A DNA stretch of 37,929 nucleotides from a virus. The translations under genes were made by a program, and so were the position numbers. The stretch is taken from positions 1-37,929 of IMG/VR virus record IMGVR_UViG_3300040801_002256; one strand, given 5' to 3'. Shown in pieces: positions 14,845 through 22,666 of the stretch. Below the pieces are notes generated by a model, which worked only from the letters and a program-made list of their open reading frames with translations, was not told where the DNA came from and did no database searches. Each line of letters starts with the position of its first letter. Position 1 is the stretch's first letter.

Positions 14845-15333
14845 TTAAAGCTTTTTTAAGTATTGCCATCTTTCCATTATTTTATCAACATACCCTTGAT
14901 TTTTGTATTGTCCAACAGAATTTTTTCGTGGCGTTCCTTGATTGTAAGCCGATAGTGCGTCATTAATTTCGCCATATTTATTCACAAGTTTTTTAAAAAA
15001 TTCAACACCATATTCAAGCGCTAATCTTTTTCTTGATGCAAGTGTTGATAAATTACAAGGATATCCCATCTCTCTAAAATTTGCGCCCATAACTTGCATA
15101 AGCCCAAAAGAAGTTTTTTGAAAAATTACTTCAGTGTCAACGGTTATGTAGTTTTCTTTTGCAAATTTATCAGGTTCAACAAGCCAGCGATAATGGTGTT
15201 CATAACGGCTTGCATAATGATCGCCATTAGATTCAACAGACACAATTGAAGCAATTAAAAGTGGGTCAAAATCTTTTTGTTTTGAAACTTCGGCAATTTC
15301 TCTTAGCGGTAAATTTAAAACCCATTCTTTCAT
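14845..15333 (-). CDS. Lytic transglycosylase (SLT domain), endolysin candidate
   Basis: 162 residues of the soluble lytic transglycosylase family, cleaving the glycan strands of peptidoglycan. The catalytic glutamate is E34 in IVSVESNGD; the conserved SFGLMQVMG lies at 75-83 and the late ALSAYNQG at 126-133. There is no signal peptide, so release would need a holin. It is coupled to the upstream lipoprotein gene (TAATG). Together with that gene and the small membrane proteins 15635-16343 it forms the lysis cassette. Endolysin is favoured over a virion-borne enzyme because of this context. Confidence 0.9.
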   Translation of the reverse strand: MKEWVLNLPLREIAEVSKQKDFDPLLIASIVSVESNGDHYASRYEHHYRWLVEPDKFAKENYITVDTEVIFQKTSFGLMQVMGANFREMGYPCNLSTLASRKRLALEYGVEFFKKLVNKYGEINDALSAYNQGTPRKNSVGQYKNQGYVDKIMERWQYLKKL

Positions 15334-15638
15334 TATTTTTTTTTGAGCAACCTTTTAAGTTGTATTTCATTTCTTTTCCAAAATCTTTTATTTGTTTTAC
15401 TGGTGTTCCATTGTCTACAACCGTTTATGTAGGTTTCAACAAAAGCTGTAAACCCATCATTTGTAAAACAAAGCATTTCATCAAATTTTGGTGATGCGCA
15501 TTGAATTTCTTCGTTGTCTTGCCGTCTTTCAACCGACCTTGCGTCAGAATTACCAGCATAAACCTTGCATTCAGGGCAATCAGGGATGTCGTTACAAGAT
15601 GAAATTAAAATAAAAAATGAAAAAAGAATAACTTTCAC
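15333..15638 (-). CDS. Small lipoprotein, possible outer spanin
   Basis: The 101-residue product starts MKVILFSFFILISSC, a type II signal peptide with lipobox ISSC (C15), so it should be lipid-anchored. The mature part is Cys-rich (CPEC at about 21-24, two further Cys) and ends in a basic helix. The start is GTG (15636-15638), overlapping the TGA of the preceding gene (GTGA). A lipoprotein directly ahead of the muralytic gene fits an Rz1-like outer spanin, but it is longer than most and is not embedded in an Rz frame, so a lipoprotein with another role is possible. Confidence 0.65.
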   Translation of the reverse strand: MKVILFSFFILISSCNDIPDCPECKVYAGNSDARSVERRQDNEEIQCASPKFDEMLCFTNDGFTAFVETYINGCRQWNTSKTNKRFWKRNEIQLKRLLKKK

Positions 15639-15835
15639 TTAAAAATTGCCTCAATTTTACTGGTGTCTTTTGTTTTTCTGGCGAATTCCATTCCGTCTTT
15701 TAGTTTTTGAATTCTTTGTTTTGAATCAATTTCTTTCATTGCCCATTCAGCAATGCTTGAAATTTCTTTCCATAAAGACCAGATGGCCGGAGCGGCTTTT
15801 ATGACCGCCCATAAACCAGAAAAAAAAGCACCCAT
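15635..15835 (-). CDS. Small amphipathic/membrane-associated protein, 66 aa
   Basis: 66 residues: the N-terminal third (MGAFFSGLWAVIKAAPAIW) is hydrophobic with Trp at the ends, and the rest is a charged helix (EIDSKQRIQKLKDGMEF). Layout of membrane helix plus cytoplasmic or periplasmic helix could fit an inner spanin partner for the lipoprotein gene it overlaps, or a pinholin-like protein. It overlaps the gene on each side (TAATG and GTGA). No family recognised. Confidence 0.6.
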   Translation of the reverse strand: MGAFFSGLWAVIKAAPAIWSLWKEISSIAEWAMKEIDSKQRIQKLKDGMEFARKTKDTSKIEAIFK

Positions 15836-16098
15836 TAAGCTTCCTTAATTTCTTTAATTCCAGAAAAAATCATTGAAATTAATTCCATTGCCTCTACTTC
15901 ATCGAGGTCTTTAATTTCAGCGCCCATTTCATCAAGGTCTTTAAAGCCTTCAATTAGTTCATCAAGGTCTTTTGCAAGTTCAATAACGTGTTGTAAATCG
16001 TCGATTGAAACTTTTTTATCCTTGGCAATGCCATAACCAGCTTTTGCAAGAATAATAAGTGACCCCATTAATTCTTTTGATTCTTTGATTCCTTTCAT
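15835..16098 (-). CDS. Helical hypothetical protein, 87 aa
   Basis: An acidic, almost wholly helical 87-residue protein. There is a mildly hydrophobic segment at about 11-24 (MGSLIILAKAGYGI) and repeated leucine/aspartate helices (DLDELIEGFKDLDEMG, IKDLDEVEAMEL). Similar small proteins appear in lysis cassettes next to holin-like genes. The ATG follows GGGGGAACA. It may be a soluble partner of the membrane proteins on either side. Function unknown. Confidence 0.6.
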   Translation of the reverse strand: MKGIKESKELMGSLIILAKAGYGIAKDKKVSIDDLQHVIELAKDLDELIEGFKDLDEMGAEIKDLDEVEAMELISMIFSGIKEIKEA

Positions 16099-16106
16099 TG
16101 TTCCCC

Positions 16107-16343
16107 CTATTTTAAAAAGTGACTTTTAATAAAAGCCCCTATAAACCCAAAAACTACCGAAAAAGTTGAAGTAATGCCAGCAAGTTTTATTTTGACGCTG
16201 TTCATTTCTTCAATTTGTGTTATGTGGTGACTGTGTAGCCTTTCAGTCATTTTTAATTCAGTTTCCGTCATTTTTTGACTTACACCATCAATGCGTTCAT
16301 GTAACCGTCTAAATTCTTCCTTGAAATAATTGCGGTCGTCCAT
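16107..16343 (-). CDS. Coiled-coil plus C-terminal membrane helix protein (XhlA-like)
   Basis: 78 residues: an N-terminal charged coiled coil (about 5-50, EEFRRLHERIDGVSQKMTE) and one membrane helix near the C-terminus (about 54-73, AGITSTFSVVFGFIGAFI) ending in basic residues. This is the layout of XhlA/haemolysin-type phage lysis proteins that assist a holin. It starts immediately after the stop of the secreted protein gene (TAA-ATG). A lysis accessory role is likely. Confidence 0.65.
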   Translation of the reverse strand: MDDRNYFKEEFRRLHERIDGVSQKMTETELKMTERLHSHHITQIEEMNSVKIKLAGITSTFSVVFGFIGAFIKSHFLK

Positions 16344-17036
16344 TTACATACACTTTTGAAGTTCAGCAATAATTAAATTAATATCTGCTTGATCTAAAAT
16401 AATTCCACTCACATCTATATTCTCTAATGAATCTTGTGCGGTTTCAAGTGCGCCAGCTTTTAATTCTGTGTGAATGTCGTTAAAACTTGTCAGCATTACT
16501 CTTGTTTGCTCAACCGTAATTCCTTTTTGAGCATTAAGCACCGCAATAAAATCAATCACTCTTTGTCCGCAAGCCCTTTTTTGTGCTGCCAGTGCAATAC
16601 CTTGTTCTATAGATTGTTTAGCTGCCACGCTTGCTGTGTAAGTTGACTTAAGTGATGCGTCCTCATAGATGCCCGTAACAGTTTTTTGCTGATAACCAGT
16701 AATTTTAGAGCAATAAACTTCAGTGTAACCCTCGTCAATAAAGGGATCCTCTTGCGGGTCGGTGCAAGCTTTTACTTGCAGTAAAGTTTGGCACGCCTCT
16801 TGGCCATCGCAAGCTTGCGACTCGCTTTTCGAGTAGATCGGCTTTTCAAGGTCGTCTACTTGGTGTTGACCGTAGCGCATGTACTCGCAGTTATGGTTTT
16901 TTGGTTGCTTAATACAATCAACGCCACAAGCTTTTTTAGAGCCGTAAAATGTTGCTTGGCAATTTCCTATGTCCGATTGTTTTAAAAACATTGCGTGAGC
17001 ATTAAATGTCAAAAGTAAAAGTATTAGTATTTTCAT
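16344..17036 (-). CDS. Secreted cysteine-rich protein, unknown function
   Basis: Start chosen at ATG 17034-17036, because it gives a classic signal peptide (MKILILLLLTFNAHA, cleaved near residue 15) and overlaps the stop of the upstream gene (TAATG); an upstream start would hide it. The mature ~215 residues contain about ten cysteines in the first half (CQATF, CGVDC, NCEYM, CDGQEAC, VKACTD, VYCSK), compatible with disulfides in the periplasm, and a helical second half ending LQKCM. No family recognised. Coupled expression with the signal-peptide fibre-like protein suggests the two act together outside the cytoplasm. Confidence 0.65.
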   Translation of the reverse strand: MKILILLLLTFNAHAMFLKQSDIGNCQATFYGSKKACGVDCIKQPKNHNCEYMRYGQHQVDDLEKPIYSKSESQACDGQEACQTLLQVKACTDPQEDPFIDEGYTEVYCSKITGYQQKTVTGIYEDASLKSTYTASVAAKQSIEQGIALAAQKRACGQRVIDFIAVLNAQKGITVEQTRVMLTSFNDIHTELKAGALETAQDSLENIDVSGIILDQADINLIIAELQKCM

Positions 17037-18814
17037 TATGGTTGATCTCCTATGCAAAAAATATTCCATGCCGTATCATTGCTGGATGAATTTGTTTCTA
17101 TGTTAAAAACTTCAAAGCTTGATGATGGGTCTATAAAGCCATTGCTTCCGGTACTTCTAAAAGAAAGTATAGAGGCGTTTTCAGATATTACAGCTTGGTT
17201 TCCATAACAGTTAATTAAGCCATTATAGTAATTGTCTTTTATTTCTACTGTATAAGTTCCAACTGCTGACCGTGAACCACTTTTAAAACAATCGTCAGGC
17301 GATTCAAATGAAGGTGTTGAGGTGTTGCTTGTTTGTGAAATACGACAAATCTTAACAGGGTCGCCACTGTTCGTTACAACTTGATTAACCAAGACTGGTT
17401 GAACGGTTGGAAGTTTAAAGTCATTGGTATTTTTGTGGCAATGTAAATTAAACCGACCGTTAAGGCTTTTTTCAATAGTAACCTTATCTTTTGTTGTTGT
17501 CGCACCGTACTCAATAGCAATGTTTTGATTGCCAGAGCTTTCACCCCTGTAGCTCGTAGCATTACAAATGGGCGGTTCTGTGAAAGTGTCACCTACAAAT
17601 GTGCATTCTGTTCTAGAACTACCTAAAGCAGTACAATCTCCATTAATCCAATCAATTCCAGCTTCAGATTCAACAGGTTCGTCGCCAGAACCATCGCCAT
17701 TAATTGTTGCGTAAAAATCATTTACGTTTTGAGCAACCCTTGGAATGTTTTTGTAAACTTGGCGTTCTACTATTTTTCTAAGTTGAACATAAGTCTCGTT
17801 TTTAGTGCTATTTCCATTTATTCTCGTTGAAACAGTATCCCCTCTTGCTATCAAATCCGAGGTTTGCGCTGTAAAAGTAAAATTTATAGCATGTTTTGCG
17901 TTCGCATTATCATCACCTATTACTGCTAAAAGATTTCCACCGCCTGAAATGGCATCTCTAAATGAAATATTTGCCGATGCAATGTCTGCTTGCCCAAAAA
18001 CCTGATAACGCTGACCTATTTCTAAATTTGAAAAAGATAATTCTGATATATCTACATTTGAAGTAACATCAGCACTCAAAATCTTTTCTTCAACTTCGGC
18101 ATCGACTATTGTGACAAGACCGATTGTTGAACCAAGGTGAGTAACATCAAAATCAATTGGCTGTGAAACTGTTCCGGTTTGTGTAATTCTTAAACGCAAA
18201 ATTCCCTTTTCTGCTGTTGATGTCACAACGTCTTCAGTAGGACATCTAAAAAATGCCGACTCATAATTGGCAATTGAATGTGTTGGCGTTACAACGTCAG
18301 CAAGAATTTCATCATCATCATTTAAAACTTGAATTGAATTATTTGGCCCTGAACCCTTGTAAAAAACTCGCGCCTCACAAGCATTCCCATAAAGACCAGC
18401 ATTAACAACAACCGTTGCCGATTCAACATAATTTGCTTGACCGCCAAAAGTAAAATTTAATGATTTTTTACCCTCAAGAGCATCGGCGTCAGTGATTTCA
18501 GATAAAACACCACCAGAATTTGTCCAACCTGTTAAACCTTGCTCCATGTTTGGATTTGTTAAAAGGTTTATACCGCCACCAGCGCCGCCGCCGCCTGAAC
18601 CAATGTCAAGAAAATTTGTTCCGGCATCATTTGAAAATTGCCATGAACCCGCGCCGCGATTTACTTTTAAAATATTGTTACCGTCTTCAGACTTTATTTC
18701 AATGTCGCTTGAGCTTCCAGGCTTTCCCAAAATCAATTGGTCGTCGGTAATTTTTCTCGCCTGAACATTCAGCGGCAAAATAATAAGCGCAACCAGTAAA
18801 ATTACGTTTTTCAT
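17036..18814 (-). CDS. Exported fibre-like protein with Sec signal peptide, 592 aa
   Basis: The protein begins MKNVILLVALIILPLNVQA, a clear Sec signal peptide. Then come a fibre-like N-domain (KITDDQLILGKPGS..., about 20-70), a glycine-rich linker (73-85, GSGGGGAGGG), and a carbohydrate-binding-like beta-sandwich beginning NLLTNPNMEQGLTGWTNSGG (about 87-235). A second sandwich (about 240-350) and a Cys-containing C-terminal region follow. Tail fibres assemble in the cytoplasm, so a signal peptide is unexpected; the product may be displayed or secreted by the infected cell, or be trafficked before joining virions. The strong site AGAGGGGAAAAA precedes the ATG. It lies directly after the baseplate genes. 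Confidence 0.72.
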   Translation of the reverse strand: MKNVILLVALIILPLNVQARKITDDQLILGKPGSSSDIEIKSEDGNNILKVNRGAGSWQFSNDAGTNFLDIGSGGGGAGGGINLLTNPNMEQGLTGWTNSGGVLSEITDADALEGKKSLNFTFGGQANYVESATVVVNAGLYGNACEARVFYKGSGPNNSIQVLNDDDEILADVVTPTHSIANYESAFFRCPTEDVVTSTAEKGILRLRITQTGTVSQPIDFDVTHLGSTIGLVTIVDAEVEEKILSADVTSNVDISELSFSNLEIGQRYQVFGQADIASANISFRDAISGGGNLLAVIGDDNANAKHAINFTFTAQTSDLIARGDTVSTRINGNSTKNETYVQLRKIVERQVYKNIPRVAQNVNDFYATINGDGSGDEPVESEAGIDWINGDCTALGSSRTECTFVGDTFTEPPICNATSYRGESSGNQNIAIEYGATTTKDKVTIEKSLNGRFNLHCHKNTNDFKLPTVQPVLVNQVVTNSGDPVKICRISQTSNTSTPSFESPDDCFKSGSRSAVGTYTVEIKDNYYNGLINCYGNQAVISENASILSFRSTGSNGFIDPSSSFEVFNIETNSSSNDTAWNIFCIGDQP

Positions 18815-18825
18815 TTTTTCCCCTC

Positions 18826-19383
18826 TTATATCGCTATTTTAGTTATTTCAGTCATTTTAAGAGTTCCAACATAAGAACCGCCAGTTAAATTACTTGAAGT
18901 AATTTGTACTTGGCCAGCACTGGTAATTGAAAACACGCAACCAGCATCATCAAAATTTGTGTTCAATGTTAAATCCCAACTATCATTAACAGAGTCATAT
19001 CGAACATAAATTTCACCAACTTCAACAAAATTTTGCGTTGCCGTTTCTCTTGAAATATCAATAAAAACACGCGCCGATTTTGTAACAAGTTTATCAAAAA
19101 CCAAATCAGTCACGTCAGTTGGCGTTGTTTGATTGTTTGGAATACTAAAATCAGCAATTGAAGAACCGGCCTCAACAAGATTGTTTAAAGCGTCTTGTAA
19201 TTGCGTTAAATCAACGCCAGTTTGATCAAGTGTAATACCTTGAGATTCAATAAAAAGTGCAATTTCTTCTTGTAAACTATTCAACCAATCAGCATCAACA
19301 ACCGTTGCTGGAACACCTGTTAATGGGTCGCCGTTGGTGAACTTATTGTCAACGGTTGAACCGTCGCTATCTGTTCTTTTCAA
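18826..19383 (-). CDS. Tail fibre/tip protein, 185 aa (TTG start)
   Basis: The N-terminus carries the phage fibre signature F.NGDP.TGVPATVVDADWLNSLQEEI (about 15-41), followed by a helix-rich section and a C-terminal strand-rich domain (about 90-185) of the small Ig-like type. It lies right after gp48, where Mu-like phages carry fibre genes. The start is TTG (19381-19383): GAGGGGGAAAAA sits at ideal distance and no in-frame ATG lies nearby, so the rare start seems genuine and would limit its amount. Probable baseplate-proximal fibre. Confidence 0.75.
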   Translation of the reverse strand: MKRTDSDGSTVDNKFTNGDPLTGVPATVVDADWLNSLQEEIALFIESQGITLDQTGVDLTQLQDALNNLVEAGSSIADFSIPNNQTTPTDVTDLVFDKLVTKSARVFIDISRETATQNFVEVGEIYVRYDSVNDSWDLTLNTNFDDAGCVFSITSAGQVQITSSNLTGGSYVGTLKMTEITKIAI

Positions 19384-19419
19384 TTTTTCCCCCTCTCTAT
19401 TAAGCTTATTTTTCCCTTT

Positions 19420-20013
19420 TTAACTTGTAAAAACAAATAAAACCTTAGTATGTGCTGGTTTTAATTTTTCAAAAGTGCATTCCAACGCTTCATTTCCAAG
19501 CTCAAGTAACCTATCACCAGCGCGACCAGCGCCAGCAAGAAAAGGTGTTGATAAATCAGCGGGCGCCGTTACTTGAAACCAAAAAGTCCACTCTTCATTA
19601 GTCAGCGCGTCACCAGCGCGACTCCTACCCGCTTTGAATGGAAAAAAGTCATTAACAGACACATCGAAGCCCAAATTTTGTGCAACGAGTTCAAAATACG
19701 CGCGACTTGAACCGCCAGTATTCGTTAATTTAAAAACAATTTCTTGGCGTCTTTTTTCAATACCAGCACCAAGCTCTGAGCATTCATCAGGAAGCGCAAG
19801 CGCACTTTCCCAATCAGTAAGTAATTCGCTTGTTTTTCTTGGGTCGCGCTCAACCAGCATTTGATCAAGCCTTTCTTGAACGCGCGAAAATTCAACGGCA
19901 AGACCTTCAATAAGTTTTGAAAGATTTGTATTTTCAAGCGCCCATGCTTTTCCTCTTGGAAAAAATCGGCGCAATGAATTTGCAAATTGCTCAATTACAC
20001 TAGTGGTTGCCAT
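19420..20013 (-). CDS. Mu gp48-like baseplate protein (DUF2313)
   Basis: 197 residues of the Mu gp48 (YmfQ/DUF2313) family, which ends the baseplate gene set and connects the wedge to fibres. Recognisable parts are the N-terminal helix with LRRFFPRGKAW (14-24), the helical ERLDQMLVERDPRKTSELL, WESALALPDEC, and the C-terminal ..AHTKVLFVF. The start ATG overlaps the end of the gp47-like gene by 19 bases. Length is normal for the family. Confidence 0.88.
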   Translation of the reverse strand: MATTSVIEQFANSLRRFFPRGKAWALENTNLSKLIEGLAVEFSRVQERLDQMLVERDPRKTSELLTDWESALALPDECSELGAGIEKRRQEIVFKLTNTGGSSRAYFELVAQNLGFDVSVNDFFPFKAGRSRAGDALTNEEWTFWFQVTAPADLSTPFLAGAGRAGDRLLELGNEALECTFEKLKPAHTKVLFVFTS

Positions 20014-21488
20014 GTTATTGTTCCAAGTTCAATTAATTCGCCATCGGTTGTTGGTTCAACATTTGCTGGTGTCAAACTGTTTATTGTAACAATTTCATGA
20101 TCGTCTTCACCATTTGCCCTTGAAATTGCTTCACGAATTCTTGATAAAAGCAAAACGCCGTCATGCGTTTCTGATGGTGATTTATAAGCGCCACGCGGGT
20201 TTGCATCTCTAAAAATTAAATCACGCAATTCATTTGTAGCGGCATCACGAACGGCTTGGGTGTTTGGTTTTATTTTTACCACCAAATCAACCGTTAATGG
20301 TGTTGGCGCAAATGCTGTGACCTTTGCCGTTACTGGCCTAAAGTCCCTGGCGTCTAATGTGTTTTGCATTTCTTGAACTTTTGCAATATCAGGAATGATA
20401 TCGCTTTCATTATCTTCAACGAAAGTCACTCCAACGGTTCCAGTTCCTTCGCCCTCAAAATTAGGATAAACCCATGCGCGGGTAACACCGGCAACGCTTA
20501 ATGCTTTTTGCTCATAGTCATTAACGTCACCGCCCGATGGTGGTCTTTGAATTCGCTGTAAAAGCCTTGCTCTAAAATCATCAATTGTTTCAGTGTTTTC
20601 ACCTTCAACAGTCGTTGCGACAACTTCGGCTTGTGATTGAACACCGGCAATTGAAGCAACAATTGTTAAAAATTCACCATTGTCAACATTTCCAGATTCA
20701 CCACCATTTTCGGCAACAACATCAGCAATGGCCTCAACGTCCACTTGGTCAACACCTTGTGTTGTAATTGTTATTGAAAAGCCTGTTGTGAAGTCCGTGG
20801 CATCCTCAACCGCGCCAACGTCATCATTTGTAACGGTCACAACATTTGTTGAAACCGTAACCGTTAAATCCGTTGCGGTGTCAAGAATTGCTTGTGTAGC
20901 ACTTGCCACATCGTTTGCCGTGTCGTCTTCACCAATGTCAACTTGAACCGAAGTTTTTCCAGTTAAATTTGGGTCACTTCCATTGCCATCAACGCGGTAA
21001 AAAACAACGTATTCGATTTCTGGTGAATTAATGAAAAAATAAGTTCCGGCAAGTGATTGCGCAACATCGGCAACGGTTGTAATTTCTGTTACTTCAGAAA
21101 CGCCAGTTACCGGCGCGGGAATTGTCGCCTCGGCTTGTTGGGTAAAAATTTCCCCTTGATCATTTTGCCATTCAGTGCCAGCGGGAATAATTGCGCCTTG
21201 ATCACCTAAAATTTTAATTTGTAATTCTGCTTTTTGCGCTGGCGTTGGTTCAAGACCAAAAAGTTGACCCCAAATTAAAATGGTTTCATCATCGGCTTGC
21301 GCTGTTGGTAAAAGGTTTTTAGAAATAAAATCAAGATTTCCATGTAAGACATGGGATTGACCAGCAAGAGCGCGAGAAATTGCGCCTAAAAAAGTGCGTC
21401 TTAATATTGTATTTATCCCTAAAATAGAACGTATGTCACCGCGTATGCGGTCAATTATTTGTTGAAGTGTAGGCCGTTGTAATGGCAT
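19995..21488 (-). CDS. Mu gp47-like baseplate J protein with inserted domain
   Basis: A baseplate wedge protein of the BaseplateJ family. The start is the ATG at 21486-21488 (MPLQRPTLQQII), preceded by GAGAGGGTAAAA. Typical features are the N-terminal RIRGDI..., GTEWQNDQGEIF.T (105-117), the GNVDNGEFLTI region after 266, and DDFRARLLQRIQRPPSGGDVNDYE. Between the two halves of the usual domain there is an added ~115-residue module (132-247), which explains the length of 497 residues compared with ~370 for plain Mu gp47. The same module is found in the gene at 9828. Confidence 0.9.
   Translation of the reverse strand: MPLQRPTLQQIIDRIRGDIRSILGINTILRRTFLGAISRALAGQSHVLHGNLDFISKNLLPTAQADDETILIWGQLFGLEPTPAQKAELQIKILGDQGAIIPAGTEWQNDQGEIFTQQAEATIPAPVTGVSEVTEITTVADVAQSLAGTYFFINSPEIEYVVFYRVDGNGSDPNLTGKTSVQVDIGEDDTANDVASATQAILDTATDLTVTVSTNVVTVTNDDVGAVEDATDFTTGFSITITTQGVDQVDVEAIADVVAENGGESGNVDNGEFLTIVASIAGVQSQAEVVATTVEGENTETIDDFRARLLQRIQRPPSGGDVNDYEQKALSVAGVTRAWVYPNFEGEGTGTVGVTFVEDNESDIIPDIAKVQEMQNTLDARDFRPVTAKVTAFAPTPLTVDLVVKIKPNTQAVRDAATNELRDLIFRDANPRGAYKSPSETHDGVLLLSRIREAISRANGEDDHEIVTINSLTPANVEPTTDGELIELGTITWQPLV
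20748..21095 (-). other. Inserted mobile-looking domain inside the baseplate J protein
   Basis: Codons 132-247 encode a module (TEITTVADVAQSLAGTYFF ... FSITITTQG) inserted after GTEW....Q.TIPAPVTG. Its copy at 10029-10373 shares the same order of motifs: ADV..SL, YF.I, F..VD..GS.P, V.V.I.E.D.ANDVA.A, N.VVTVTN..G.VE, DF.T.F.ITT.G. I judge about 35-40% identity by eye. A beta-rich adhesion-type domain is likely. Confidence 0.65.
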
Positions 21489-21490
21489 TT

Positions 21491-21943
21491 TTACCCTCTC
21501 TTGATTTTCTGGCCATCCCAAATGAAATCAAAACTTGTATTTTCGCCGCTTGGCTTTGTGATCTCAATTTCAAGCAAAAGTTGACCAATTTTAGGATAAG
21601 TCGCAACCACCGAAATGTCACTTGCAACACCATCTTGAATAAGCCAGTCAAGAGAGTTTTTTGCAAATCGTTGGTAGCGCGGCAAGTCACTGGTCAATTG
21701 TTTTCCAGAATCAAGTAACCACAATTTTGAACCGATTTGATCGCCGTCAAAATCAGGAAATAAATCACCCCACCAACCACGGCGTGATTTTTGTCCTTGT
21801 GGCAATTCATCAACTTCAACACGTTGATCGGTAAAAAGCGAAATAATAACAGCCGTTTCAAGTCCATCATCAGCTTTAAGATCGCCATTTTCAATTTTTA
21901 AATCAAAAATATTATTTTCGTAAAAAAGTCCTATGTCATTCAT
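21491..21943 (-). CDS. Mu gp46-like baseplate protein
   Basis: 150 residues of the gp46 family. The N-terminal half has DLKIENGDLKADDGLETAV and ISLFTDQRV; the family signature RRGWWGDLFPDFDGDQIGSKLWLLDSGK is at about 54-81. The C-terminus (TSFDFIWDGQKI) is the usual strand. It precedes gp47 with a three-base gap, as in Mu. Together with gp47 it forms the baseplate wedge. Length is typical. Confidence 0.92.
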   Translation of the reverse strand: MNDIGLFYENNIFDLKIENGDLKADDGLETAVIISLFTDQRVEVDELPQGQKSRRGWWGDLFPDFDGDQIGSKLWLLDSGKQLTSDLPRYQRFAKNSLDWLIQDGVASDISVVATYPKIGQLLLEIEITKPSGENTSFDFIWDGQKIKRG

Positions 21944-21946
21944 TTT

Positions 21947-22666
21947 TTACATACTCTCATTTGGCGCGTTTGTTGGCCCACCAGGATTATTATTTTCATT
22001 ATGAGTGTGCGTGTTGTAAATGTCTCGAATCTCTTGCATTGAACCTGTTCCATCGCTTACATTTCCACTTGTTGCCAAATCGCCAGTATGACTAATGTTT
22101 CCAGTCATGTTCATCGTTGTTGGCGCACCACCAGCGCCAGCGACATTTAAAGAACCCGCAACATTTACAACCCCAGTTAAATTAATTATTGGCGCTGTAA
22201 TATCAGCTTGTGTTGCCGCGTTTACTGTTGCATTTTCAGCTTCAACAATTGCTTCAGCGGTTTCAACTTTTACTTGCGAACCGCCAACAACTTCAATAAT
22301 ATTACCACGCTTAAAATGAATTTTGTCGCCTTCATCAGTATAAATTGCAACCTCACCTTTTGCTAAGTTTTTCAATCGAAATTGTCGGTTATCAATTGAA
22401 ACACAAATTCCATGCTCACGATTTCCAAGGGGAAATAAAATCACGCCTTCGCTGTTGTCAGGCGCAACGCTTGTCATCCCATAGTTTTGAAACCTTTCAA
22501 TATCATCAAGAATTTCACCAGCAAGAACTTGACCATTTATTTTTTGAATTCCTTGCGCGTCATTTGTAGCAAGTAAAACACAACGACCAATCAACATGGC
22601 AATTCTATTCGCCATTGGCTGTGTGTATCTTTTAATGATACGCATTAATTCGTTACTGTTCAGCAT
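21947..22666 (-). CDS. Mu gp45-like baseplate spike
   Basis: 239 residues of the gp45/gpV-type central spike. The N-terminal OB-like domain (about 30-120, including VILFPLGNREHGICVS) is followed by a repetitive beta-helix region (about 130-200; VEAENATVNAATQADITAP, VVNVAGSLNVAG) and a tip with YNTHTHNENNNPGGP. The H-x-H pair there probably holds the iron ion found at spike tips. The ATG follows AAGGAAACAAGAAA and overlaps the hub gene by 14 bases. It punctures the outer membrane during infection. Confidence 0.9.
   Translation of the reverse strand: MLNSNELMRIIKRYTQPMANRIAMLIGRCVLLATNDAQGIQKINGQVLAGEILDDIERFQNYGMTSVAPDNSEGVILFPLGNREHGICVSIDNRQFRLKNLAKGEVAIYTDEGDKIHFKRGNIIEVVGGSQVKVETAEAIVEAENATVNAATQADITAPIINLTGVVNVAGSLNVAGAGGAPTTMNMTGNISHTGDLATSGNVSDGTGSMQEIRDIYNTHTHNENNNPGGPTNAPNESM

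Noticed and set aside
18492-18764. Proline-rich ORFs opposite the exported fibre-like gene
   Set aside because: They are shadows of the Gly-rich linker codons read on the opposite strand; the frame on the minus strand has a signal peptide and strong binding site.
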